This document shows positions 10,401 to 19,400 of a stretch of DNA of 33,016 nt, piece after piece. A program made the translations under genes and the position numbers. Position 1 is the first letter of the stretch, and each line of letters begins with the position of its first letter. The notes below the pieces were generated by a model. That model was not told the DNA's origin. It made no database searches and saw nothing but the letters and a program-made list of their open reading frames with translations. This DNA is from Streptomyces sp. SolWspMP-5a-2 (GTDB lineage Bacteria; Actinomycetota; Actinomycetes; Streptomycetales; Streptomycetaceae): contig NZ_FMCI01000294.1 in assembly GCF_900091845.1 (NCBI RefSeq), forward strand, positions 1-33,016. The letters are read 5' to 3'.

Positions 10401-10642
10401 CAGGCGGCGCCCGATCTGGCCACCGCGAGCACGGCGGTGGGCAGCGCCGGGCCGCGGCCGACACAGACCCCGACCAGCGTCCCGGGACCGGCGCCCGCGG
10501 CCAGCAGCCGCTCGGCCAGGGCGGCCGAGCGGCGCTCCAGGGCGCGGTAGCTCAGGGTGCCGCCCGACCAGAGCAGGGCCGGGGCGTCCGGGGAACGGTC
10601 GGCGTGCGCCAGGAACGCCTCGTGCAGCAGAGGAGTCTTCAT
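6194..10642 (-). CDS. NRPS: A-PCP-C plus decayed A domain (initiation module)
   Basis: 1482 residues. The first A domain (about 1-490) has IYTSGSTGRPKG, FDASVLE, NAYGPTE, YRTGDL and TPSGKVD. Its pocket reads approximately D-A-L-L-V-G-A-I-V-K, suggesting a hydrophobic or aromatic residue. The PCP (497-568) carries LGGHS with Ser529 for the pantetheine arm. The C domain (590-1038) has HHLVHDGW (726-733). From about 1055 to the end is an A-like domain that has lost the P-loop, YGPTE, the YRTGDL box and the catalytic C-terminal Lys (PALPARPDRS), and no PCP follows. Because the protein begins with an A domain, it is the best initiator of the assembly line. The ATG overlaps the preceding synthetase stop (ATGA). 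Acceptors for its C domain probably come from the discrete A enzyme and PCP in the same operon (inference). Confidence 0.93.
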   Translation of the reverse strand: MKTPLLHEAFLAHADRSPDAPALLWSGGTLSYRALERRSAALAERLLAAGAGPGTLVGVCVGRGPALPTAVLAVARSGAAWVPLDPAYPQDRLDYMVRDSGVTLVIADPEAARRLPDDVRILDPDGPGSPDGPGAPDAAGPGVLDRAVPGDLAYVIYTSGSTGRPKGVLVEHGGVAGTVDGMRTAWGVGAGDRVLQFAPASFDASVLETGVALTGGAVLVLADSASVVPGPDLVDLMDRFGVTFTLLPPSVVAALPEAELPSLRTLVCGGEALPAEIVARWGAGRRVFNAYGPTEISIVATTGEVTGSGTPDIGRPLPGVRVDLLDAAGEPVPAGEVGELVVSGVGVTRGYLGRPALTAERYVPGGDGRAYRTGDLARLLPDGRYLYAGRADHQVKIRGFRVEPGEIAEVLRAHPAVSDAVVVARGTVLVGYVSAPDDRAHGAELRDWCARSLPAHMVPSTMVVLPALPLTPSGKVDREALPSPYRSEVSSGDEPATPTEAAVAALMSELLGGTPAGATDDFFQLGGHSLLVGRLAARIRSDLGTDIPLSHLFRLATPRGIAAFVDGGGAPDGDLEVPAPPPLRHADRTRPVPLSYPQERVWFLERLSPSNQAYRMQATLTLRGALDMAALRSALVELVRRHEILRTAFREVDGVPVQCPVEMDAIDIEVPLVDLSALSEAGRERAWRELSAAQQAEPFDLERPPLARWVVAKDGPEAYRLIHVEHHLVHDGWSFAVFVGELTRLYEVFAEGAPAPAEPRFQFADLAAWQRSWLDGPVMDRYLDHWARALEGAPAALELPTDRPRPPEFTFRGDVVRLTLDPDEYRRLREGARSFGVTLYSTMLTAFAALLSRYADQTDFVLGVGVANRRLAEAERLIGMMVNTVPLRVRLEDDPTFRQLLQRVHSTAVEGYAWQDVPLQRLVKAVAPARDLSRNPLFSAMFSFHDSAVPDLDFAGLRGEVRMEHNGSAKADLNIVAIPRAEQRVGQRPSSEDDALTIIWEYATDLFDAETMRSMVRAYRDLLRAALEQPDLPVSRFPLTGASPAPAAGAGATGPGLLDRVERHIAERPGATALSTVRGPVTYRELGARADRFGRELAQLGAGDGRPVSLRPGDDLVAALLAAARAGAPARVLAPGAGPAAGEPLVTGDRAPGATAGRDGGGEHRPSEEAVLGTVDGAEITHGALTAAVAALDSLGFRADRVLQTAGPGSALHLLQVWTTLARGGTLVVPETPPRSPGALAALLTDRHEPYSALLVTDTVANTLLAHHREALAGGTDAVLAIGPDLDPSALSGPVGTRLAAGFAAPGLPLALYRSHDPAPDPSAVVVPVGLPVPGAAAVVLDGRGEPLPAGVPGELHLAHGADARPRPTGHRARRTAAGGFEILGRVGTWPTVSGFRVAPHETRTRLTAHRGIAEAAVFSTDGELHAYLVPRAGTAVPDDVELVDFLAESLPDYQIPARFVAVPALPARPDRSRAPSPAGRS

Positions 10643-13600
10643 CGCGTCGTACCTCGTTCGTTGTCCGCGGGGCCGGTGGCGGGGGAGACGTCCGCCAGGA
10701 GGCGGTGCGCCTCGGCGTCGGACATCGCCTCGATCTCGGCCAGGATCAGGTCGTGGATGTACTCGGCCGTCCCGGCGACGGTCGGCCGTTCGAAGATCAC
10801 GCTCAGCGGGAGGTGGGTGTCGAACGCCTGCCGCATCCGGTTGACGGCCCGGGTGGCGATCAGCGAGTGGCCGCCGAAGGAGAAGAAGTCGTCCAGGACG
10901 CCGATCCGGGGCACCGACAGCACGTCCGCCCAGATCCCGGCGATGATCCGCTCGGTCTCGTCGCGCGGGGCGACGTGCTCCCGCGTCCCGTGGTCGGCGG
11001 GGTCGGGCTCCGGCAGCAGCGCCGGGCTGAGCTTCCCGCTCGCCGAGCGGGGCAGCGCCGCGAGCACGGTGACGGTGGTGGGCACCGCGTACCCGGGCAG
11101 CCGGGCGGCGAGGTGCTCGCGCAGCCCGGCGACCGAGGTGCCGTCGCCGCCGTCCAGCGCGACGTACGCGGCCAGCCGCAGGTCGCCCGGCGCGGCCCGG
11201 CGGGTCACCACCGCGGCGTCCGTCACCGCGGGGTGCTCGCGCAGCGCCGCCTCCACCTCCCCCAGCTCCACCCGCACCCCGCGCACCTTCACCTGGCGGT
11301 CCATCCGCTCCAGGTAGGCGAAGGTGCCGTCCGGGAGCATCCGGCCGCGGTCACCGGTCCGGTACACGCGCTCGCCCGGCCGGTAGGGGTGCGGCACGAA
11401 GGCACCGGCGGTCTTGGCCGGGTCGCCCAGGTAGCCGCGGGCCAGGCCGGTCCCGGCGATGCACAGCTCGCCCGGGACACCGGGCGGCAGCGGGCCGAGC
11501 CGGTGGTCGAGGACCAGCACCTCGTTGTTGTCCATCGGCCGCCCGAGGCTGACCGCGCCGGTGCCCCGGGTGTCGCGGGGCCCGCAGACGTGGAACGTGG
11601 AGTCGATGGAGACCTCGGTGGCGCCCCAGGTGTTGTCCAGGCTGACGGCGTCCCCGAACGCCTCCCGGAAGCGCTCCACCAGCGCGGGCCGCAGCGCCTC
11701 GCCGCTGGACAGGACGCTGCGCAGGCTCCGGCGCAGCGCGGCGACGTCGTCCGGACCCAGCTCCTCCAGGAAGAGGTCGAGGACGCTGGGCACGAACTGG
11801 ACGTGCACGGCCCGGTGGCGGACCGCCGCGTCGACCAGGGCGCGCGGGTCGCGGTGCAGGCCGGGCGCCAGCAGCGCGACCGTGCCCCCGGTGATCAGCG
11901 GCCAGAGGATCTCGACGGCCGCGTCGTCGAAGGGCAGGGTCGTCTTGTGCAGCACCGTCTCGCCCGGCCGCAGCCCGTGCCTGCGCTGCATCCACGCCAT
12001 CCGGTTGACCCAGCCGCGGTGGGTGCAGGCCACGCCCTTGGGACGGCCGGTCGAACCGGACGTGTAGTAGACCGCGCACAGATGGTCGGGCTGGACGGAC
12101 ACGGACGGCGGCGGCGCGCTGCCGCTCGGATCGACGGTGAGCGGGACGGCGCCCGCCGCGGTGACCGTCCCGGCGTGCTCGCCCGTGGTGAGGCAGACCG
12201 GGGCACCGGCGTCGGTGAGCAGGGTGGCGACCCGGGCGGCCGGGGTGGCGGGCTCGATGGGCAGATAGGCGCCGCCCGCCTTGAGGATGCCCAGGAGACC
12301 GACGACCAACGGCGCCGACCGGTCGATCAGCAGGCCCACCGGCACGTCGGGCCCGACCCCGTGTCCGATCAGCCGGTGGGCGACCGCGTTGGCCGCCGCC
12401 TCCAGGGCCGCGTAGCTCGTCGTGGTGCCGTCGGCGCCGACCAGGGCGACCGCGCCGGGCCGCTCGGCGGCGCTGAGCGCGACCAGTTCGTGCAGGGTGC
12501 GCCCGGGGGTGTCGACGGCCGGGCGCAGCACCAGGGCGCGCAGGGCCTCCTCCTCCGGCGCGGAGAGCAGCGGGATGTCGTCCAGCGGGGTGTCCGGCCG
12601 CTCGGCGACGTGCCGCAGCAGCCGCTCCAGCCAGTTCCCCAGCCGCTCCACCGTGGCCTCGTCGTACAGGTCGACGTCCCAGTTGACGCCGCACCGGACG
12701 CCGGCCGCGTCCTGATCGAAGCTGACGCAGAGGTCGTACTTGGCTCCCTCGTAGGGCATCGGGAGGTCGGTCACGGTCAGGCCGGTCAGCCGGGGGGAAC
12801 GGCGGCGGCCGGTGCGGAAGTTGACCAGGATCTGGAACAGCGGGGTGCGGGACGGGTCGCGCTCGGGGGCGTTCTCCTCCACCAGCCGGTCGAAGGGGAC
12901 CTCGGCGTGCTCGAAGGCGTCGAGCGACACGTCACGGAACCGCTCCACGAACTGACGGAACGTCAACTCCGGTCCCGGGCGCCCGCGCAGGGGCAGCATG
13001 TTGATGAGCAGGCCCAGCAGCCGCTCGGTCGCCGGGTCGTCGCGGCGCGCGTAGGTGGTGCCGGTGGTGACGTCCCGCCTGCCGGTGTACCGGTACAGGA
13101 CCGTCTGCACGGCGGCGGTCAGCAGCATCGCGGGCGTGGCCCCCGCCGAGCGGGCGAGGGCGGTGAGCGGTTCCGCGACCCGCGGCGGCAGCACGAAGGC
13201 GGTGCGGACCGCCCCGCGGCCCGCCCGCACGGCCGGACGGGGACGGTCGGCGGGCACCTCGAACGCCGTGAGGTCGGCCAGCGCGGTCCGCCAGTGCGCG
13301 AGCGACTCCTGCGCCGGATCGGCGGCCAGGGCGTCGAGCCGGGCGGCCACCGTCCGGTACGGCTCGGCGGGCGGCGCGACGGGGGAGGGCTCGCCCGCGG
13401 CGAACGCCGAGTAGTCGGCGCCCAGTTCGTCGTAGACGAGGGCGCAGGACCAGTCGTCGGCCGCGACATGGTGGAGGGTCAGCACCAGCGTGTGCTCGCG
13501 CTCGCCGTGGCGGATCAGCAGGGCCCGCACGGGGAGTCCGGCGGCCAGGTCCATCGGGGTCGCCGCCTCCGCCGCGAGGGCCGCGTCGAGCGCCCCGGCG

Positions 13601-13884
13601 CCGGACACCTCCGCCTCCCGCAGCCGGAACCGGTCCGGCGGGAGGACGACGCCGACGGGCCGCCCGTCCCGCGCCACCACGCCGGTGCGCAGCACCTCGT
13701 GCCGGGCCACCAGGGCTTCGAGGGCCCGGCGCAGCGCGTCCCGGTCGAGGGGACCGGCGAGGTGCAGCCGGAGCGGGATGAGGTAGTCGGACGGGCAACT
13801 GCTCAACTGGTCGACGAACCAGGTCCGTTCCTGGTCGCGGCTGAGCGGCACCTGGACCCCGGTACGGCCGGGGGTGGCAGACAT
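10639..13884 (-). CDS. NRPS: C-A-PCP elongation module
   Basis: 1081 residues. The C domain (11-455) starts with VPLSRDQERTWFVDQL and has the active site HHVAADDW (138-145), with Asp where the usual HHxxxDG has Gly. The A domain (462-960) has YYTSGSTGRPKG, FDDAAVEILWPL, SGEAL, NTWGATEVSIDST and SASGKLS. The pocket reads about D-D-V-Q-L-S-T-I-D-K and uses WGATE in place of YGPTE. The same code occurs in the last A domain of the largest NRPS here. Two acidic pocket residues suggest a substrate with a side-chain amine, and the operon's putative Dab is the obvious candidate (inference). The PCP (972-1045) has FGGHS with Ser1007. A short acidic helix, EIEAMSDAEAHRLL, follows and may be a docking element. 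The start lies six bases after the discrete A gene. Confidence 0.94.
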   Translation of the reverse strand: MSATPGRTGVQVPLSRDQERTWFVDQLSSCPSDYLIPLRLHLAGPLDRDALRRALEALVARHEVLRTGVVARDGRPVGVVLPPDRFRLREAEVSGAGALDAALAAEAATPMDLAAGLPVRALLIRHGEREHTLVLTLHHVAADDWSCALVYDELGADYSAFAAGEPSPVAPPAEPYRTVAARLDALAADPAQESLAHWRTALADLTAFEVPADRPRPAVRAGRGAVRTAFVLPPRVAEPLTALARSAGATPAMLLTAAVQTVLYRYTGRRDVTTGTTYARRDDPATERLLGLLINMLPLRGRPGPELTFRQFVERFRDVSLDAFEHAEVPFDRLVEENAPERDPSRTPLFQILVNFRTGRRRSPRLTGLTVTDLPMPYEGAKYDLCVSFDQDAAGVRCGVNWDVDLYDEATVERLGNWLERLLRHVAERPDTPLDDIPLLSAPEEEALRALVLRPAVDTPGRTLHELVALSAAERPGAVALVGADGTTTSYAALEAAANAVAHRLIGHGVGPDVPVGLLIDRSAPLVVGLLGILKAGGAYLPIEPATPAARVATLLTDAGAPVCLTTGEHAGTVTAAGAVPLTVDPSGSAPPPSVSVQPDHLCAVYYTSGSTGRPKGVACTHRGWVNRMAWMQRRHGLRPGETVLHKTTLPFDDAAVEILWPLITGGTVALLAPGLHRDPRALVDAAVRHRAVHVQFVPSVLDLFLEELGPDDVAALRRSLRSVLSSGEALRPALVERFREAFGDAVSLDNTWGATEVSIDSTFHVCGPRDTRGTGAVSLGRPMDNNEVLVLDHRLGPLPPGVPGELCIAGTGLARGYLGDPAKTAGAFVPHPYRPGERVYRTGDRGRMLPDGTFAYLERMDRQVKVRGVRVELGEVEAALREHPAVTDAAVVTRRAAPGDLRLAAYVALDGGDGTSVAGLREHLAARLPGYAVPTTVTVLAALPRSASGKLSPALLPEPDPADHGTREHVAPRDETERIIAGIWADVLSVPRIGVLDDFFSFGGHSLIATRAVNRMRQAFDTHLPLSVIFERPTVAGTAEYIHDLILAEIEAMSDAEAHRLLADVSPATGPADNERGTTR
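11597..11643 (-). repeat. 47-base identical tract shared by two A domains (copy in C-A-PCP gene)
   Basis: This stretch encodes part of the SLDNTWGATEVSIDST pocket region and is identical, base for base, to 18643-18689 in the third A domain of the large NRPS. Flanking DNA is also very similar (for example the region coding WVNRMAWMQRRHGL). The identity includes synonymous positions, pointing to recent duplication or gene conversion. Confidence 0.85.
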
Positions 13885-13890
13885 GGGCGA

Positions 13891-15456
13891 TCAGATCCTC
13901 TCGGGCAGGGCGGCCGGTGCGGCGGGGGCCGGGACGACGTCGAGCACGGCGAGGCTGCCGCGTCCCCAGGACGGCTCGGGCAGCCGCCGCCGGTCCTCTT
14001 TTCCGTTGGCGTCCAGGGGCAGCGCGTCGAGCGCCACGTACTCGGACGGCAGCATGTGGCGCGGCAGCCGCCCGGCGAGGAAGCGGTGCACCTCGGCGGC
14101 GCGCAGCGGCCCCGCCGCGGCCGGGACGACGTAGGCGACGACCCGTTTGTCGCCGGGCGGCGCGACGCGCGGGCTGACCAGGCAGGCGTGCACCCCGGGC
14201 GCCTCGCCGAGCGCCGCCTCGATCTCGCCGGGTTCGACCCGGAAGCCCCGGATCTTGACCTGCTGGTCGGCGCGGCCCGCGAACTCCACGGTGCCGTCGG
14301 GGCGTTTGCGCGCCAGGTCGCCGCTGCGGTAGGCGCGCCGCCCGGTCCCCGGGTCGGTGACGTACCGCTCCGCGGTGAGCGCGGGCCGGTCGTGGTAGCC
14401 GCGGGAGACGGTCTCCCCGGCGATCCACAGCTCGCCCGTCTCACCCGCCGGGACCGGACGGCCCCGTTCGTCCATGACGTGCAGGCTGGTGCCGGGGATC
14501 GGGGTGCCCAGCGGCAGTGGGGACTCCACCTGGTCCGGGTGGGTGAGCAGCCGCCGGCAGACGGCCACCGTGGTCTCGGTCGGCCCGTAGATGTGGGCCA
14601 CCGTCAGCCCGGGGTTGGCGCTCAGCACCCGCCGCACCCGGGGCGGTGACACCACGTCCCCGCCGGTGATCACCGTGCGCAGCGGGGCGAACGCCTCCGG
14701 GGCGTCCTCGGCGATCCGGTGGAAGAGCCCCGAGGACAGCCACAGGTCGGTCACCCGCTCGCGGGCCAGCACCTCGGCCGTCTCCGCGGGGCTCAGCAGG
14801 GCCTCCGGCGGGAAGACGAGGCAGGCCCCGCGCAGCAGCACCCCCCAGATCTCCAGCACCGACGCGTCGAACGAGAAGGAGCTGCTCTGGAGCATGGAGC
14901 GGCCGGGCCCCAGCGCGGCGAAGTCCTGCCGCAGCGCGAAGGCGGTGACGTTGCGCTGCTCCACCAGGACCGCCTTGGGCAGACCCGTCGAGCCCGAGGT
15001 GTACATCGCGTACGCCAGGTCGCCGGGCTCGGCCGCGCCCGCCGCCGGAAGCGCGTCCGCGTCGTCGTCGGGTCCCGTGTCCGCGGCCGGGTCGAGCCGC
15101 ACGCAGTCCGCGAGGGCCGGTGGCAGGGCGGCGCCCGGGGAGGAGACGACGACCCGGACCCCGCTGTCGCGCCGCATGTGCGCCAACCGCTGCTCGGGGT
15201 AGGCCAGATCGAGCGGCAGGTAGGCGCAGCCCGCGCGGAGCACCGCCAGCGCCGCCACCACGAACTCGGGGGACGGTGTCGCCGCCACCCCGACCAGTTC
15301 CCCGGGCCCGACGCCGAGCCGCAGCAGGGCGCGGGCCAGCCGGGTCGCCGCCCGGTCCAGTTCGCCGTAGGTCAGCCGGGTGCGCGGCGCGCGCAGCGCC
15401 ACGGCGTCCGGCGTGCGCACCGCCCACCGGCGGAACGCGGCGTCGATCGTCACCAT
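13891..15456 (-). CDS. Discrete adenylation enzyme
   Basis: A 521-residue stand-alone A protein with all core motifs: LTYGELDRAA, MYTSGSTGLPKAV, FSFDASVLEIW, IYGPTETT, YRSGDL, GRADQQVKIRGFRVEPGEIE and the catalytic Lys in LDANGKEDRR. After A10 it ends within about 30 residues in a Pro/Ala-rich tail, so it has no PCP. The pocket reads about D-A-L-W-I-G-I-V-A-K, with the LWLSSGLFH strand common in A domains for hydrophobic or aromatic residues; the substrate is not assignable. It should load the discrete PCP encoded first in the operon, or a PCP of another protein. This would compensate for the dead A domain of the initiation synthetase. The ATG has GGAGGA upstream and overlaps the preceding NRPS stop by seven bases. 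Confidence 0.92.
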   Translation of the reverse strand: MVTIDAAFRRWAVRTPDAVALRAPRTRLTYGELDRAATRLARALLRLGVGPGELVGVAATPSPEFVVAALAVLRAGCAYLPLDLAYPEQRLAHMRRDSGVRVVVSSPGAALPPALADCVRLDPAADTGPDDDADALPAAGAAEPGDLAYAMYTSGSTGLPKAVLVEQRNVTAFALRQDFAALGPGRSMLQSSSFSFDASVLEIWGVLLRGACLVFPPEALLSPAETAEVLARERVTDLWLSSGLFHRIAEDAPEAFAPLRTVITGGDVVSPPRVRRVLSANPGLTVAHIYGPTETTVAVCRRLLTHPDQVESPLPLGTPIPGTSLHVMDERGRPVPAGETGELWIAGETVSRGYHDRPALTAERYVTDPGTGRRAYRSGDLARKRPDGTVEFAGRADQQVKIRGFRVEPGEIEAALGEAPGVHACLVSPRVAPPGDKRVVAYVVPAAAGPLRAAEVHRFLAGRLPRHMLPSEYVALDALPLDANGKEDRRRLPEPSWGRGSLAVLDVVPAPAAPAALPERI

Positions 15457-16487
15457 CGTGCGTCCTCCAATCCGACCCCGAGGTCGTGCAGCAGTTCTCG
15501 CAGGAAGTCCTCACCGGCATCGGAGTTGGCGGTGACGACGAGCCCCAGACCGCGGTCCGGGTCGGCCCAGGTCAGGGCACGGAAGCCGGGGACGCCCCCG
15601 GTGTGGCCGAACCACCGGCGGCCGCCGTACGCCTTGCCGGCCGTGCCCAGCCCGCCCGGGGTGCCGGGGTGCGTCCGCAGCAGCTCGGCCGCCGCCTCGG
15701 CGCCCAGCACGGCCGACGGGCCGCCGGACACCGCCCGCTGCACCTCGACGGCGACCCGGGCCAGGTCCCGCGGCGTGGACCAGAGCCCGCCCGCGGCCGA
15801 CTCCGGGTACAGGTGCCAGCCCTCCGGGTAGGGCGCGCCCGCCGCGTCGTGGTTGCGGGCGAGCGTGGTGCCGGGCAGGTCGGGGACGCGCGGCGCGAAG
15901 TCGCTGTCCCGCATGCCCAGCGGGTCGAGGACGAGGGCCCGCATCAGGGGCGCGAAGTCCTGCCCGGTGACGTCCTGGAGCACCTGCTGCACCACCGTGT
16001 AGTTGCTGCTGGAGTACAGGTACGGCGACCCGGGCGGGCCCACCGGGCGGACCGGCGGGGTCAGCGCCGGGTGGGCGCCGTCGAGGACCTGCGCCGGGGT
16101 GGGCATCGGCAGGCCCGCGCGGTAGCCGTCGTAGGACTGCGCGCCCAGCCCCGCGGTGTGCGTGAGCAGGTGGCGCAGGGTGACGCCGTCGCCCGGCAGC
16201 CGCCAGCCGGTGAGCATCCGGTTGACGTCGGTGTCGAGGTCGAGGCGTCCCTCCTGGACCAGGGCCAGCACGCCCAGCGCGGTGACGTGCTTGCTGATCG
16301 AGCCGACCTGGAAGACGGTCCGCTCGTCGACCGGGGCCGGGTCGTCGGCGCCGAGGGTGCCGAAGCCCCACGCCCCGCGCAGACCGCCGTCGGAGATCAC
16401 CGCGACGCCCACGCCCGGCACCCGGTGCCGCAGCATCGGCAGCCTCGGGGCGGGCGACCCGGCGAACAGCCGCCGCACGAACGGCTC
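15450..16487 (-). other. C-terminal beta-lactamase/PBP-like release domain
   Basis: The last 345 residues form a serine beta-lactamase/DD-peptidase-type domain in place of the usual alpha/beta-hydrolase thioesterase. SISK (domain residues 63-66, coding bases near 16301-16290) gives the SxxK Ser and Lys. YSSSNY (158-163) is at the YxN position, with Ser where Asn is usual. GHTGG (294-298) is the HTG/KTG box. Known PBP-type thioesterases (SurE family) take a D-residue at the C-terminus of a PCP-bound peptide and macrocyclise it. The epimerase just before this domain fits that rule. Resistance or general peptidase activity is less likely because the domain is fused in frame to the assembly line. 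Confidence 0.85.
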
Positions 16488-19400
16488 CGCGGGCTCCCGC
16501 CCGGACCCGGACGGTGTGCCGCCCAGCGCGGTGAGATGACGCAGATGCCGGTCGGCGAGGTCGCGGACGGTGGCGTCGCCGAGCCGGTCGGCCGCGTACC
16601 GCCACTCCAGGTGGAGCGCGCCGCCGATCACCGCCGCGTCGATCTCCACCAGGTGGGAGCGGCGCTGCCCGGGGTCGGTGTGCTCGCCCACCGTGCCCGG
16701 CAGCGGGCGCAGCGCGCCGCCCCCGGCGGGTCCGGTGTCCCGGCGGCCGTGGTAGTTGAACGAGAGCTGGGCCGGGGGCGCCGTCCGCTCGTCGCCGCGC
16801 AGGTACCGGGCGAGCCCGTGCCCGATGCCGCGTCCCGCGGGGGTGCGGACGTGCTCGGCGACCACGTCGATCCAGTCCTCCGCGCCGTCCGCGCCGGGAC
16901 GGCTGATCACCAGCGGCTGGACACTGGTGAACCAGCCGACGGTGCGGGTGAGGTCGACGTCGTCGAACAGCGGCTCGCGGCCGTGCCGTTCCACGTCGAT
17001 CGCGCAGCCGTCGCCCCCGGTGACCTCGGTCAGCGCGCGGGCCAGGGCGGCCAGCATCAGGTGCTCCGGCTCGGCCCCGCGCCGCGCCGCCGCCTGCCGC
17101 AGCAGCGCCGACGTCGGACCGGCCGCGAGGACGACCCGGGTGGAGCGGGCGCGGCCCTCGGTGCCCGCGTCGTCCCCGCCCTCCGTCGGCAGCGGCTCGA
17201 CCCGCGGCCGGGGCAGCGCCCAGTAGGCGGCCTCGGCGTCGAACGCGGCGCTCCCGGCGTGCTCGTGCAGCCGCCGTGCCCAGTGCCGCACGGACGTCGT
17301 CCTGGCGGGCAACTGCCCGCCGCCGCACAGGGTGTCGAGGTCCTCCACGAGGATGTCCCAGGAGACCGTGTCGACGGCCAGGTGGTGGACGACCAGCAGC
17401 AGCCGCCCGGTGTGCCCGAGCAGCACGGCGCGCAGCAACGGGCCCTGTTCCAGGCCGAGTCCGGCGTGCGCCGCCTCCACCGCCGCGTCGGCGAGCCGCG
17501 GGTCGTCCACGACCGTGAGCGGGTCGCCGCCCTCCTCCACCGGCGCCAGGTACTGGTGCCACCGGTCACCGCGGCGGCTCCAGCGCAGCCGCAGCGCGTC
17601 GTGGTGGCCGACCAGGGCGCGCAGCGCGGCCCGCAGGGTGTCGGGGCCGAGCCCGGCGGGGACCTCCAGGAGCCTGCTCTGGTTGAACCGGTCGCGCGGC
17701 CCGAGCGCCGCGTACTGCCGCTGGACCGGCCCGAGCGGCACCTCGCCGGTGACCGGGCCCTGTTCGGCGTGGACGGCGGTCACGGCGCCCCGGGAAGCCG
17801 CCTCGTCGGAGGCCGCGGCCAGCGCCGCGATCGTGGGGTGCTCGAAGACCATCTTCGGCGTGAGGAACACGCCCGCCTCCCGCGCCTTCGCGACGGTGTG
17901 GATCAGCAGGATCGAATCCCCGCCCAGGGCACGGAAGTTGTCGTGCACCCCGACCCGCTCCAGCCCGAGCACCCGGCACCAGATCCCGGCGATGGCCTCC
18001 TCGGTCGGGGTGCCGGGAGCCGTGGGGGACCCGGCGGCCCCGGCGCGTGCGGCCGGGTCGGGCTCGGGCAGCGCGGCCCGCTCCACCTTGCCGTTGGCGT
18101 TCAGCGGCAGGGCGTCCAGGGCGACGAGGAACCGCGGCACCATGACGTCGGGCAGCTCGGCGCGGAGCGCGGCCAGCGTGCGGTCCCCGGCGTCGCCGCC
18201 GACCGTGTAGCCGACCAGCGTCCGCGCCCCGGCCACCGTCCGCACGTCGGCGACCGCGTCCCTGACCCCGGGCGCCCTGCGCAACGCGTCCTCGATCTCG
18301 CCGAGTTCGACCCGCACCCCGCCGATCTTCACCTGGTGGTCGGTGCGCCCCGCGAACTCCAGGACACCGTCGGCCCGCCGCCGCCCCAGATCACCGGTGC
18401 GGTACAGGCGGGCGCCGGGCGGCCCGAAGGGGTCGGGCACGAACCGCTCGGCGGTCAGCCCGGCCCGCCCGTGGTAGCCGCGGGCCAACCCCGGCCCCCC
18501 GATGAAGAGTTCGCCGGTGACCCCGGTCGGCAGCGGCGCCATCGCCGGGTCCAGCACATGGACGGTGTTGTTGTCGAGGGGCAGCCCCAGCGCCACCGCG
18601 CCGGTGTCGCCGACGCCGTCCGCCGCGACGCAGACCCGGCAGGTGGAGTCGATGGAGACCTCGGTGGCGCCCCAGGTGTTGTCCAGGCTCACCCGGTCCC
18701 CGAAGACCTCACGGAACCGGCGCACCAGCGCGGGACGCAGCGCCTCCCCGCTGGTGAGGACCGACCGCAGCCGGGACATCGCACGGGCCCGCGCCGGGGT
18801 GAGGATGTCCAGGAACACCTCCAGCACGCTGGGCACGAACTGCACGTGCACCACGCCGTGTTGGGCGACGGCCTCAGCGATCGCGTGCGCGTCCCGGTGC
18901 GCGCCCGGCGCCAGCAGCACCACCTCGCCGCCGGTGATCAGCGGCCACAGGATCTCCACCGCCGCGTCGTCGAAGGAGAGCGTGGTCTTGTGCAGGACGC
19001 CCTCGCCTGGGGCCAGCCCGTGCCTGCGCTGCATCCACGCCATGCGGTTGACCCAGCCCGCGTGGTGCGAGGCCACCGCCTTGGGGGTGCCGGTCGAGCC
19101 CGAGGTGTAGTACAGCGAGCACAGGTCGGCGGGGAGCGCCTCGGGCCGCGGACCCGTCCACGGGCCGCCGGACCAGGCCGCCGGGTCGTCCAGCGCGAGG
19201 ACGGTCGCACCGGCGCCGTCCGGCAGGGCCGCGCGCAGACGGCCCTGGGTGAGCACCACCCGTGCCCCGGAGTCGGCGAGCAGGTAGGCCTGACGGCGGG
19301 CCGGATGGTCGGGGTCGACCGGCACGAAGGCGGCGCCGGCCTTCAGGATGCCCAGCAGCCCGACCACGTGCTCGAAGGAGCGCTCGGTGCACAGGGCCAC

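Noticed and set aside
15450..16487. Beta-lactamase-like domain as an antibiotic-resistance enzyme
   Set aside because: It is fused in frame to the C-terminus of an NRPS behind an epimerase, has no signal peptide, and fits a release domain better.
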